Shown here one piece after another: positions 33,070 through 40,528 of a DNA stretch of 40,528 nt. Source of the DNA: Oscillospiraceae bacterium (lineage in GTDB: Bacteria > Bacillota > Clostridia > Oscillospirales > Acutalibacteraceae); NCBI GenBank assembly GCA_009777055.1, contig WRMQ01000013.1, positions 1 through 40,528 on the forward strand, in the 5' to 3' direction. The stretch's first letter is position 1, and every line of letters begins with the position of its first letter. The position numbers and the translations under genes were made by a program. The notes below the pieces were generated by a model. It worked only from the letters and a program-made list of their open reading frames with translations. It made no database searches and was not told the DNA's origin.

Positions 33070-33795
33070 CTATCCCTGTGGGCTGAGCATACCGATAAAA
33101 GCGTACACCCGCTCAACGAATTGCAGCATTTTCATTTGAATCAAAACCGCGTTTCCGCTTATCCCTATTAAAAATTTAAGTAACAACAAGATCGGCAAAA
33201 CCAGAGGGAAGGCGAGCACACGGACAATAAGGGACTCACCGGGCTGCGTTTTTTCAAAAATAATCCGATAAAGATCAATCGATGAATATCTGTGGAAAAA
33301 CAAAGTATAGCTATTGCTTTCCACGATCGTATTATCTTCATCCTCGTAATAAGCCTGCACCCGGAATACCCTGTTAGTTAATGTTTCTAGCAGCTCGCTG
33401 GGGCGGGGTACTACAAAAGACGGCTCAATCGCACCCTCCAGCGGAATATATGTAAGATCTTCAAAAAACGGAAGAAAATCCACATCCTGTCTTTCCGAAA
33501 TATCCATCATAATATCATCCAAGGCGTTACTGATAATATCCAAAAAGAACTCCAGATCATCGAAATTAATTTCCGCGTAATACCATTGGTATTTCAGTTC
33601 GGCATCCACGCCATCTGGCAGCTTGGCCTGTGTCTCAAGCACAACGTCTTTGTTGGCTCGCTTATGAGTCGCAGCGGCCAGTTCCTGCGTAAACACCGGC
33701 GGCGGATTCTCCTCCTCCGCGAAGGCCGGTACCGCCAGCGTAAAGACCAGCGCGAAACCAAGCAAAACCGCGAGCAGCTTTCGTATGTTTTTCAT
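33070..33795 (-). CDS. exported protein with Ig-like segment and C-terminal membrane anchor
   Basis: The start at ATG 33795 was preferred over the GTG at 33804, which lies inside the GAGGTG ribosome binding site; the protein is 241 residues. The signal peptide is about 8-27, ending PAFA|EEE. VVLETQAKLPDGVDAELKYQWYY looks like an Ig-like strand pair with the common YQWY motif. An acidic middle and a C-terminal hydrophobic segment (about 190-215, VLAFPLVLPILLLLKFLIG) follow. Probably cell-surface; function unknown. Its base composition appears more AT-rich than its neighbours. Confidence 0.7.
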   Translation of the reverse strand: MKNIRKLLAVLLGFALVFTLAVPAFAEEENPPPVFTQELAAATHKRANKDVVLETQAKLPDGVDAELKYQWYYAEINFDDLEFFLDIISNALDDIMMDISERQDVDFLPFFEDLTYIPLEGAIEPSFVVPRPSELLETLTNRVFRVQAYYEDEDNTIVESNSYTLFFHRYSSIDLYRIIFEKTQPGESLIVRVLAFPLVLPILLLLKFLIGISGNAVLIQMKMLQFVERVYAFIGMLSPQG

Positions 33796-33831
33796 GAAGG
33801 GCACCTCTTTCTGTGCTTTTTAGTTGCTTTT

Positions 33832-35490
33832 TTATATCGCGTTTTCCATTCCCGCTTTCAGCCTCTCCAGCACCCGTTTCTCTCCAAGCACCCGCATAAT
33901 CGCCCAAAGATCCGGGGTGTTCTCCCGGCCGGTGACGGCCAGACGGACCGCGCCGGACACATCGCCCACATGCCCCTTCCAGGGGGCGGGGTCGGCTTTG
34001 TAGGCCTTTACCTCCGGGCAGTAGCCCAGGGGCTCGCAGATGGATTTGATCCCGGCGAACCAGCTGTCCTTGTCGTCCTCCGCCCGGTATACATCAATAT
34101 AGGCGGAGAGAATCCCGCTGTTTGAGGCGCTCTTGGGTGAAGCCTCGAACAGCTCGTCAAAGAAATAGGCATAGGCCTCTCTCAGCTGGCTCCAGCGGGC
34201 GAGATCCTTGCGGGGCTTTCCCTTCGCGCCGTCCCGGTCGATGGCCAGCATGGCCCCCGCGTAATCCGGGTCACGGGTCAGCAGCGCCGCGAGCTCCGGG
34301 TCATATGCCCGCGCCCAGGCGAGGGCGAGGTCATAGACCTGTGAAGACCGCATGCGGGAAATCACGTTTTTGCTCACGTCCTCCAGCTTCACCGGGTCAA
34401 ACAAAGCGCCGCTGGCGCTCATTTTCTTCAGGCTGAAGGGGAACTCCGGGAGCGGGGCCCCCGGGTTGGCCCTGCGCCAGTCCTCGAAGCTGGAGTTGAG
34501 CAGCGTCAGCAGGTATTCGTGCAGGGCCGCGTTGGGATAGCCCGCCCGCACAAGGGCGCCCACGGCGGATTCGGGATCCTTTCTTTTGCTGAGCTTGCGC
34601 TTGCCGCCCGTCTCCGGGTCGAGCTTCATCATGGGGGCGATATGCGCGTACTTCGGCGGCTGAAAGCCCAGCAGATGAAACAGCTGCGCGTGCAGGGGCA
34701 GGCTCGCCAGCCATTCATCGCTGCGCACCACATGGGTCACGCGCATGAGATGGTCATCCACCGCGTGGGCGAAGTGATAGGTCGGAATCCCGCTGGCCTT
34801 GAGCAGCACCACGTCCATGTCGTATTCGGGCAGCTCCAGCTTGCCGCGTATCAGGTCCCGCACAACGATTTTACGGCTGGCGTCCCCCGGCGAGCGCAGG
34901 CGCAGGGTGTAGGGCTCGCCCGCCCGCAGGCGCTCTATCTGCTCCTCCAGGGGCAGATCGCGGCACCTTGCCCATTTGCCGTAGTATCCTTTGTTTACCC
35001 CCTCGTTTTCCTGGCTCGCGCGAAGCTCGTCCAGGTCGCCGGAGGAGCAGAAGCAGGGGTAGGCCAGACCCCGCTCCGTCATCACCCTCGCGTAAGTATG
35101 GTAGATCTCTTTTCTTTGGCTCTGGGTATAGGGCTCGTACTCCCCTTTCTCCTCCCCGGGGCCCGTGACGCCCTCATCAACCGCGATGCCAAAGGCCCGC
35201 ATGTCGTTCACAAGGCCCGTCACGCCGTCCTCGACCTCGCGCTTTTTGTCCGTGTCCTCCATGCGCAGCAGGAACACCCCGCCGCTCTGGCTGGCCAGCA
35301 GCCTGTCCACGAACGCGCCCAGCAGATGGCCGATATGCAAGTAGCCCGTGGGGCTGGGCGCGAAGCGGGTCACCGCCGCGCCCTCCGGCAGCGCCCGCGG
35401 CGGATAAGTACGCTCCAGCTGCTCCGGCGCGGGCAGGTCCGCCGGGAAGAGCTCGTCCGCGAGCACAGAATATGGTGTTTTTTCCATCAT
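33832..35490 (-). CDS. gltX: glutamyl-tRNA synthetase
   Basis: The 552-residue class I synthetase charges tRNA-Glu. The HIGH motif is in FAPSPTGYLHIGH (about residue 45) and the KMSKS equivalent in GKRKLSKRKDPE (about 305). A Cys-containing insertion YPCFCSSGDL lies in the zinc/acceptor region. It is longer than the roughly 480-residue standard enzyme, with an extended N-terminus before the catalytic core and a long helical anticodon-binding region. ATG ATG at 35490 follows AAGGAGATTTAGGGG. A DnaA-box cluster lies 74 bases upstream. Confidence 0.95.
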   Translation of the reverse strand: MMEKTPYSVLADELFPADLPAPEQLERTYPPRALPEGAAVTRFAPSPTGYLHIGHLLGAFVDRLLASQSGGVFLLRMEDTDKKREVEDGVTGLVNDMRAFGIAVDEGVTGPGEEKGEYEPYTQSQRKEIYHTYARVMTERGLAYPCFCSSGDLDELRASQENEGVNKGYYGKWARCRDLPLEEQIERLRAGEPYTLRLRSPGDASRKIVVRDLIRGKLELPEYDMDVVLLKASGIPTYHFAHAVDDHLMRVTHVVRSDEWLASLPLHAQLFHLLGFQPPKYAHIAPMMKLDPETGGKRKLSKRKDPESAVGALVRAGYPNAALHEYLLTLLNSSFEDWRRANPGAPLPEFPFSLKKMSASGALFDPVKLEDVSKNVISRMRSSQVYDLALAWARAYDPELAALLTRDPDYAGAMLAIDRDGAKGKPRKDLARWSQLREAYAYFFDELFEASPKSASNSGILSAYIDVYRAEDDKDSWFAGIKSICEPLGYCPEVKAYKADPAPWKGHVGDVSGAVRLAVTGRENTPDLWAIMRVLGEKRVLERLKAGMENAI

Positions 35491-35563
35491 GAACCCCTAA
35501 ATCTCCTTGCAAACAAAATTTTTTCTTTTTGAAGCGGCCGTAATTGTTGTTTTTGCTGATACG

Positions 35564-35593
35564 TTATCCACATTATCCACCGGGTTTTCCACC
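35564..35593. promoter_or_regulatory. cluster of three DnaA-box-like 9-mers
   Basis: TTATCCACA (35564-35572, exact consensus), TTATCCACC (35573-35581) and TTTTCCACC (35585-35593) stand in tandem in the gap upstream of gltX. They suggest DnaA binding, either regulatory or as a titration site. No replication gene is in the window. Confidence 0.6.
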
Positions 35594-35681
35594 GTAATCT
35601 GGTAATTTCCCATCAGATGGCAGGAAAACGCGCTTTTTTTCACAGTTTCTAGAACGCGGTGCCCGGAAATTGCCAAGTTCT

Positions 35682-36746
35682 TTATTCTTCGTGAATATTG
35701 CCGGTCAACCGGATTTCCCCCTCCGGCGAAAGGTGGGCGATCACACCGTTTTCCCCCACGGTGGAGTAGGTTGACGTGCGCGAAACCATCGTGAGATTCC
35801 ATTTTACGTTGGGATAGATTTTTCCCAGCGCGTTGGTTACGATGCCTATTTTAGGCCGCAGGCCGCGGACGAAGGGCATGGAGGTACTCGTGGCGTAGCC
35901 GTGATGGGGAAGCTTCAGCAGGTCGATCTCCCCGCCCACCTGGGCGGCGATTTCCTTTTCGAGGCCATGCCGGTTAGAGATGTCCCCCGCAAGCAGCGCG
36001 CGCGTCCGGCCCAGGGTGACAAGGGTCACGACGGAATTCTCGTTTTCGCCCCGCAAGCGCGGATTGTCGTAGCTGTCCAGGTTCAAAAACTGGATCTGCA
36101 TGGCGCCCATGGCGAAGGGCCCGGCGGGCAGCTCCTCCGCCAGCGCAAAGCCGCGCTGGTTCACAATATCCACAACGCGGCCGCGGATTTCCTCAATGCG
36201 CCAGCGTTCCAGCTCGTAGCCGTGCTGATTGACCGGGGAAAGCCCGCGCAGGTACGCCCGCTCCGTCCGGATATCGGGATCCGCCAGGATGAGGGGGAAG
36301 CCTCCCGCGTGGTCATAATGGTAGTGGCTGCACAGAATGAAATCCAGGGTCACACTGCCGTTGGCGTCCGCCGCCACCTTTTTCAGGTAGTCCAGAATCC
36401 GCGCCTCGGTGCCCTCCCGCGGCGCCGCGGGATTGGGGTTGTCGCCGCCCCAGCCGCTGTCGATCAGCGCGAAGCGCCCCTCGCTTTCCAGCAAAATCGC
36501 GTCCGCGTTGCCGACATTCAGAAAATGGACGCGGCTGCCCCCGTCCTTTTCGTTCACGAAAGCAAAGCTCTCCCGCTCCACGGGATAACGCTTTTCGAGC
36601 CGGCCACAAAAAAGAACGGTCATGATGTCCAGCACGAAGATGCTGAACATCAGATAAACCATTCCCAGCGCGATGCATGCTTTGAACGCCTTCCGCCGCC
36701 GTGGCCCGGCGTGATCTTTCTTATTCAAACTCCGGGCTTTCCTCAT
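35682..36746 (-). CDS. membrane-anchored metallo-beta-lactamase-fold hydrolase (ComEC C-terminal-like)
   Basis: The 354-residue protein has a basic N-terminus, one membrane span (about 24-46) and an external MBL-fold domain. The start of the fold is VHFLNVGNADAILLES, the metal motif SHYHYDHAGG (HxHxDH) is near residue 145, and later metal-ligand regions are in LLAGDISNRHG and LKLPHHGYA. This matches the stand-alone relatives of the ComEC/Rec2 DNase domain, acting on extracytoplasmic substrates; the substrate is unknown. The start at 36746 overlaps the end of the ydbC gene by 26 bases and has only a weak GGATTTGG site. Confidence 0.85.
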   Translation of the reverse strand: MRKARSLNKKDHAGPRRRKAFKACIALGMVYLMFSIFVLDIMTVLFCGRLEKRYPVERESFAFVNEKDGGSRVHFLNVGNADAILLESEGRFALIDSGWGGDNPNPAAPREGTEARILDYLKKVAADANGSVTLDFILCSHYHYDHAGGFPLILADPDIRTERAYLRGLSPVNQHGYELERWRIEEIRGRVVDIVNQRGFALAEELPAGPFAMGAMQIQFLNLDSYDNPRLRGENENSVVTLVTLGRTRALLAGDISNRHGLEKEIAAQVGGEIDLLKLPHHGYATSTSMPFVRGLRPKIGIVTNALGKIYPNVKWNLTMVSRTSTYSTVGENGVIAHLSPEGEIRLTGNIHEE

Positions 36747-36966
36747 CCAAATCCAAATTGGAAAGCAGGCGCTGCAGCTCCGCGGCCTCGTCCGCGCTCA
36801 GCGTGACACCCTTGCCCATCTTTTCGTGCTCCGGGGCCCATTCGCGGATATCGTACTTCGGCTCGCGGCCATTCCAGCTGATGAGGTTGAATTCCTTTGT
36901 CCAGCCCCGGGGTGTCTCGGAAAGCACACCCAGCTCCTCCACGATTTCGTATGAAAACTCTGCCAT
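36721..36966 (-). CDS. ydbC: YdbC-family PC4-like single-stranded DNA-binding protein
   Basis: The 81-residue protein matches the bacterial YdbC/PC4 family along its length: MAEFSYEIVEELGVLSET, GWTKEFNLISWNGREPKYDI and REWAPEHEKMGKGVTLS, plus a C-terminal helix. The family forms dimers that bind single-stranded DNA through a curved beta-sheet. AAGGAGG lies upstream of the ATG. Its 3' end overlaps the MBL gene by 26 bases. Confidence 0.93.
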   Translation of the reverse strand: MAEFSYEIVEELGVLSETPRGWTKEFNLISWNGREPKYDIREWAPEHEKMGKGVTLSADEAAELQRLLSNLDLDEESPEFE

Positions 36967-37041
36967 TCTTCCAGTCCTCCTTGATAGGTTATTTGTCTCA
37001 TGTAAAAATCAAAATATTTAAAAATAAATATTTTTCTAAAA

Positions 37042-37282
37042 ATAAAAAATGAAGCGCGAAAATTTGTTTTAATAAAACCTCGTGCGTGACTGATATATTG
37101 GTTGCCAGCGGGCGCACACAGTGCGCCCCTACGATGATCCTTCGTGATAGACTGATATCGAACTGGGGGCAGAACTCATAGTAGGGACGACCTGTGGTCG
37201 CCCACCGGCAACAAACCACCCATTTCGCAAGAAGCCTAGTAAAGAAATAAATGTGAAACGCGAAAATTTATTTAAAATAAAA
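37042..37282. mobile_element. MITE/REP-like inverted element with flanking repeats
   Basis: Two roughly 35-bp units face each other: GTTGCCAGCGGGCGCACACA (from 37101) and, inverted, one ending GGTCGCCCACCGGCAAC (to 37212). Each unit contains its own small hairpin (GGGCGCACACAGTGCGCCC; GGGACGACCTGTGGTCGCCC). ACTGATAT occurs twice inside. Outside, GCGCGAAAATTTGTTTTAATAAA (about 37053) and ACGCGAAAATTTATTTAAAATAA (about 37259) form imperfect direct repeats. No transposase is present. Units of the type TAGGGRCGACC...GGTCGCCC are familiar as dispersed repeats in bacterial genomes. The rest of the gap 36967-37377 is AT-rich and shows nothing else. Confidence 0.6.
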
Positions 37283-37377
37283 AATGAAATTTTAAGCGCG
37301 AAAGTGGGGACAGGCGGCTTTCGCTCTGCCTGCCTCCACTGCATGGTATTCCAAAGAGCCCGCTTTTGCTACTTATA

Positions 37378-39429
37378 TCAGCTCCACTGGGCCGTGAACA
37401 GCGCGATATAGCCCACATGGTTGCCGCCGCTGGCCTGGGGGGAGGCCCCGGCCATAAAGCCGCCGGTGGAGGGCGAGCTGCCCACCAGGGCGAAGGCCCT
37501 GCCCTGGCCCGCCGCGCCGTAGAGGTTGTCCTTGCCCTCCCCAGACATGGGGATAAAGCGCACCACGTTGCCGTTGTCGTTGATCATCATGGCGAAACCG
37601 CTGGAGGAGCCCGCGCCGTAATCCTGGTTGAGCCAGTCGTAGCGGAACACCTGCGTGGCCACCGGCTGCTGGGTATAGCCGATGACGACATAGCCGCCGT
37701 CGATGGCCGTAACGCCGGTGCAGCGGTCATGGGTAATGTCGCCGACACTGCGGATCCACGAAACGGAGCCGTCCGTGTTATATTTGAGCGCGACCACGTC
37801 GTCCTGACCGCGGGCGCCAAAGGCCGTGCTGGTGATATCCTTGAAGCTGCCGGAGTTGTAGGTCGCGGCGCTGATATAGCCCGCGGCCACGACGCCGCCG
37901 CCGTTGGCGGGCGCCAGACGGTTGATGACGGCATTGGAGTTGCCCGCGAAGGGCTTATACCACAGGGTATCACCGTTCTTCGAAAAGCGCATGACGAGGC
38001 TGTCCTGCCCGCTGCCGTAACCGATGATGCCCGCGAAATCGTAGTCGCCCGCCGCGGACATCACCGAGGCGTAGACGTCGCCGCTGACGGGGTCCACCGC
38101 CGTGGCCGTGAAGGAGCTGGCCTTGGAGCCGGTCATTACGCGCCGCCAGTACACGGTGCTGGCGTCCTTGTCAAACTTCATCAAAATCGCCTTTTGCGCG
38201 GGCACCTGGATGACCTGGTCGCCGATCTGGTTGACGAAATCAGGCAGCCCGGCGAAGGTGTTGTCCGCGGAGGCGGTGGTGCCGCCCACCACGAAGCCGC
38301 CGTCCGGCGTGGCCGAGACCGTGGCAAAGGAGTCGTCCCTCGTGCCGAAGAAGGATTTGGTCCACAGAAGCTTGCCTGTGCCGTCGAGCTTCACGATGAC
38401 GGCGTCCCGGGTGGCGTTCGCGCTGTAGGGGATATCCAGATTGGTGCAGTCGGTATCTCCCACGGCGATGATGCTGCCGTCCCGCAGCACGGTGATATCC
38501 CGCAGCTCAAACTGCTTGTTGCCGCCGATGTAGGTCGGCGAGCCCTCCAGCGCGCCCTCGGGGGTATAGCGGAGAATGGCGGAGGAGAATTCGGCCATGC
38601 CGGCGGGAATGCCCGGCGCCCTGGTATCCACAAGGGCCAAGGCGACATAGCCGCCGTTTTGCGTGACCTCGGCCGCCACGATGCGCTGATGCCCCGCGCC
38701 GCCGAAGGTGGTCATGGGTTTTTTCATCTGCGCGTCGATGAGCCGGGAGATATTCGCCGCGCTGGTGGGCTGCGTGGAGACGACCGAGATGTTCCCCTCC
38801 CCGGCGGATTCCTTCACGGGCTCGTTGACCTCGCTGGCCTTCGTGGTGCCGTTTTGATTGTTCTGATTATTCTGATTGTTCTGGTTGTTTTGGTTGTTCC
38901 CGCCCGGGTAGCTTACGGAGGGGACCGGGTTTCCGCTGGCGTCGGTGACGGGAGGGCTGTCCGCGGCAGGCGGATCGGCATATACCAGGCCGCCGTCGGT
39001 GACGATCACCTCATAGCCGGCCTCCTGCTTGACGACCTCCTGCAGCTGCTGGCGCTCCTCCTGCGTAAGAGATGTGAAATCGCCGTCCCAGACCGGAGGC
39101 TCGCCGTTTTCCTGGACGGGGCGGGTGTTGGCCAGCACCTGCTCAATAAAATAGTTCAGCCGGTCCTGGCTGAGGGGCACATGAATCTGCGGCTGCGTGC
39201 TGCCGGGCACAACGGCCTGGTTCCAGCCGCCGTTGACCTCGGTGGGCTCCGGCGGATTGATGTCCTCGGGGTTTTCCTGCCTGCCGCAAGCGGCGAAAAC
39301 CAGCACGACCATCAGCACCGCCAGCGCCGCCGCGCATATATTCTTCAGCTCTTTTCTTGGCTTCAGTTCTTTTCTCAGCTCTTTTCTCAATTCTTTTGGC
39401 TTGAGATCTCTCTTGATGTCCCGTTTCAT
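37378..39429 (-). CDS. lipoprotein with beta-propeller repeats
   Basis: The start was set at the second ATG (39429), because the first (39441) directly abuts GGGGAAGG; the protein is 683 residues. An unusually long charged n-region with repeated RKEL units precedes the hydrophobic core and lipobox VLVFAACGRQ. A spacer includes NQNNQNNQNNQNNQ. From about residue 240 there are at least five propeller blades of 60-75 residues with the pattern DxVxxKxDxxGxxxWxxxxG followed by GGFVVGG (for example AVIVKLDGTGKLLWTKSF; LVMRFSKNGDTLWYKPF). It is probably surface-displayed; ligand unknown. It has its own promoter. Confidence 0.82.
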   Translation of the reverse strand: MKRDIKRDLKPKELRKELRKELKPRKELKNICAAALAVLMVVLVFAACGRQENPEDINPPEPTEVNGGWNQAVVPGSTQPQIHVPLSQDRLNYFIEQVLANTRPVQENGEPPVWDGDFTSLTQEERQQLQEVVKQEAGYEVIVTDGGLVYADPPAADSPPVTDASGNPVPSVSYPGGNNQNNQNNQNNQNNQNGTTKASEVNEPVKESAGEGNISVVSTQPTSAANISRLIDAQMKKPMTTFGGAGHQRIVAAEVTQNGGYVALALVDTRAPGIPAGMAEFSSAILRYTPEGALEGSPTYIGGNKQFELRDITVLRDGSIIAVGDTDCTNLDIPYSANATRDAVIVKLDGTGKLLWTKSFFGTRDDSFATVSATPDGGFVVGGTTASADNTFAGLPDFVNQIGDQVIQVPAQKAILMKFDKDASTVYWRRVMTGSKASSFTATAVDPVSGDVYASVMSAAGDYDFAGIIGYGSGQDSLVMRFSKNGDTLWYKPFAGNSNAVINRLAPANGGGVVAAGYISAATYNSGSFKDITSTAFGARGQDDVVALKYNTDGSVSWIRSVGDITHDRCTGVTAIDGGYVVIGYTQQPVATQVFRYDWLNQDYGAGSSSGFAMMINDNGNVVRFIPMSGEGKDNLYGAAGQGRAFALVGSSPSTGGFMAGASPQASGGNHVGYIALFTAQWS

Positions 39430-39476
39430 GTTTCGTACCATCCTTCCCCTTGCAAAAATAACATTGGCCCACCATT

Positions 39477-39505
39477 ATTCTACCATAGATATCCGTCTTT
39501 TGCAA
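39477..39505 (-). promoter_or_regulatory. sigma-A promoter of the propeller lipoprotein gene
   Basis: On the minus strand TTGCAA (39500-39505), a 17-base spacer and TAGAAT (39477-39482) lie about 48 bases before the start. Confidence 0.6.
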
Positions 39506-39586
39506 CGGTATATTATTTTTTTGTTATTTTATTTTTTAATTTTAACAAGAAAAAGGAGGATTGTTCACGTTTTATTCAAAGTACAG

Positions 39587-39853
39587 TCAGCCCAGCATGG
39601 CCTGCAGGGCCGCCAGTATCGCCGCCCCCAGCGCCGCGGCCCCCAATAGCGCGCCCGCGGCGGCCCAGCGCGCCTGCGCCACCTTGCTGGGCGGCGGGGC
39701 GCTGGCGGCCCTGGCCACGGCCTTCGCCCTGTCGCGCAGCGTGCCCTCGCTCAAGGCGGAATACTCCGGCTTGACAAAGAACAGCACCCGTTCAAAATAA
39801 GCGCAGTCGCTGTCCGTCACCTCAATAATCCTGTGGTTGACGCCCTTGATCAT
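39587..39853 (-). CDS. small protein with C-terminal membrane span
   Basis: The start was set at ATG 39853, giving 88 residues. The ORF track's 291-residue version runs antisense through the neighbouring exported-protein gene and is rejected upstream of this point. The sequence MIKGVNHRIIEVTDSDCAYF ERVLFFVKPEY looks like a conserved small protein of Clostridia. A helical charged middle and an Ala-rich hydrophobic C-terminus (AAGALLGAAALGAAILAALQ) follow. Function unknown. The ribosome binding site is weak (AAAGGCGGG). Confidence 0.65.
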   Translation of the reverse strand: MIKGVNHRIIEVTDSDCAYFERVLFFVKPEYSALSEGTLRDRAKAVARAASAPPPSKVAQARWAAAGALLGAAALGAAILAALQAMLG

Positions 39854-39911
39854 AGTCAAAAAGCCCGCCTTTCCGTGGTTGTTATTCCCTTCTATATTGG
39901 CCAAAAAAGAT

Positions 39912-39940
39912 TTGCATATTCCCGCGAAATGTGTTAGAAT
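39912..39940 (+). promoter_or_regulatory. sigma-A promoter of the right-edge exported-protein gene
   Basis: TTGCAT (39912-39917), a 17-base spacer and TAGAAT (39935-39940) lie 42 bases before the GTG start at 39983. Confidence 0.6.
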
Positions 39941-39982
39941 ATTGGGGCTTGGAGTGAATTTTGCGAAGCGGGGAACAATAGC

Positions 39983-40528
39983 GTGAAAACGAAGCGGTGG
40001 GGCGCGGGATGGATCCGGCGCGTGGCGATGCTTTTCGCCTGCGTAATGTCCCTTTCTTTCATATTGGCCACTCATATCGTTCCAACCACCGACCTCCCGG
40101 GTCCGGCGGAGGACCCGCCCGGCCTGCCCGTGGCCGCGATTCCGGCGGAAAGCCGGGAATTCGGCGCGCAGGCGGAGCTCCGGGAGGAGGGGGAGGGCTG
40201 GCTTTGCCATATCCTCTACCCCGTCACCGGGCTGGCCGAGGCGGACGCCGCCATTCTCGAATGGGCGCAGGCGCTGCTGGCGCAGGCGCGGGAGCGCGGC
40301 GGCGAGATCAACGCGCAATACAACAGCTATCTCATTGACGAAAGCTACGCCGGTGTGGAGGAGATCGTCTTTTCCCGCACGCCGGAGGAGCGGGAAAGCC
40401 GGATCAGCTTTCGCACCTTCAATATCGACCTGCGGCAGGGGCGGCTGCTGCGCCCAGAGCAAATCCTGGCGGAATCCGCCCGGCAGGAGCTTCTTGACGC
40501 CGTCTTCGGCGCGGCGGCGCAGGCCGGG
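39983..40528 (+). CDS. exported DUF4163/DUF3298-type (PdaC/RsiV-like) protein, 3' end cut by window
   Basis: The frame opens at GTG 39983 with GGGGAA upstream and runs to the last base (182 codons, still open). A signal anchor spans about 13-31 (RVAMLFACVMSLSFILATHI). YPVTGLAEADAAILEWAQAL, then EINAQYNSYLIDESYAGVEE and FRTFNIDLRQGRLLRPEQIL match the DUF4163 to DUF3298 region shared by PdaC deacetylases and RsiV-type anti-sigma proteins. Whether a NodB deacetylase domain follows lies outside the window. The ORF track listed a different frame (39997-40338), which is a shadow. Confidence 0.75.
   Translation, partial: MKTKRWGAGWIRRVAMLFACVMSLSFILATHIVPTTDLPGPAEDPPGLPVAAIPAESREFGAQAELREEGEGWLCHILYPVTGLAEADAAILEWAQALLAQARERGGEINAQYNSYLIDESYAGVEEIVFSRTPEERESRISFRTFNIDLRQGRLLRPEQILAESARQELLDAVFGAAAQAG

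Noticed and set aside
35497-35802. 101-residue minus-strand ORF over the gltX/MBL gap
   Set aside because: It overlaps the MBL gene's end and the DnaA-box region; the repeated VDNVDN it encodes is simply the translation of the boxes.
37366-39774. 802-residue plus-strand ORF opposite the propeller lipoprotein
   Set aside because: It is the GC-rich antisense shadow of a gene with a lipobox, propeller repeats, promoter and ribosome binding site; the shadow has none of these.
39854-40462. Upstream extension of the small minus-strand gene to 291 residues
   Set aside because: It runs antisense through the right-edge exported-protein gene, and the conserved-looking protein begins at the ATG at 39853.
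1-40528. CRISPR arrays, tRNA and rRNA genes, intact transposases or integrases
   Set aside because: None seen on reading both strands. The six tag repeats are spaced by whole genes and coding, so they are not a CRISPR array.

Overview
The window looks like a chromosomal segment of a GC-rich, endospore-forming Clostridia bacterium (Oscillospirales/Christensenellales-like; inferred). The evidence is a spoVT gene, a PdaA-type cortex deacetylase, two candidate sigma-G promoters, a bacterial A/V-type ATPase operon, pyruvate phosphate dikinase, a YdbC/PC4 protein, DUF6273/DUF6056 proteins and AGGAGG-type ribosome binding sites. No rRNA, tRNA, CRISPR array or intact IS element was seen.

Layout. (1) 1-8.5 kb, cell surface and signalling: the 5' part of a cysteine/proline-rich minus-strand gene at the left edge; an ECF sigma factor overlapping a membrane-anchored beta-propeller protein; a large secreted M6-type metallopeptidase with a one-loop dockerin-like end; and a DUF6273 plus DUF6056 pair. 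(2) 8.5-16.9 kb: a complete nine-gene V-type ATPase operon (G/H-I-K-E-C-F-A-B-D) behind a clear promoter. The K subunit keeps every residue of the Enterococcus hirae Na+ site. (3) 16.9-17.5 kb: spoVT behind a sigma-G-like promoter. (4) 17.6-27.1 kb, minus strand, accessory region: a GyrI-like protein, AAC(6')-like acetyltransferase, VOC protein, AraC-type regulator with GyrI-like effector region, kinase-fold phosphotransferase, and a tight run of six genes. Five of those six begin with the same roughly 28-residue tag (MSEPAKK...PESYSPKKKPEI...), placed on at least two unrelated folds. A decayed sixth tag copy with a deletion scar lies at the 3' end. (5) 27.3-37 kb, minus strand, mostly housekeeping: ppdK, a Q/P/Y/A-rich disordered protein, pdaA, two unrecognised envelope proteins, gltX with a DnaA-box cluster upstream, an MBL-fold protein and ydbC. 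(6) 37-40.5 kb: a MITE/REP-like inverted element, a beta-propeller lipoprotein, a small membrane protein, and the start of a PdaC/RsiV-like exported protein cut by the right edge.

The best candidate for an undescribed system is region 4. One N-terminal module is conserved down to synonymous codon choice. It sits on two GyrI-like (small-ligand-binding) proteins and on three proteins that look like catalytically dead papain/C39/BtrH-N folds. The run is mostly translationally coupled and lies downstream of an AraC regulator that itself has a GyrI-like effector region. A working idea (inference) is a ligand-sensing or sequestration module whose parts share a docking or localisation tag.

Limits: all calls come from reading the sequence by eye. 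No database search, structure prediction or codon statistics were run.
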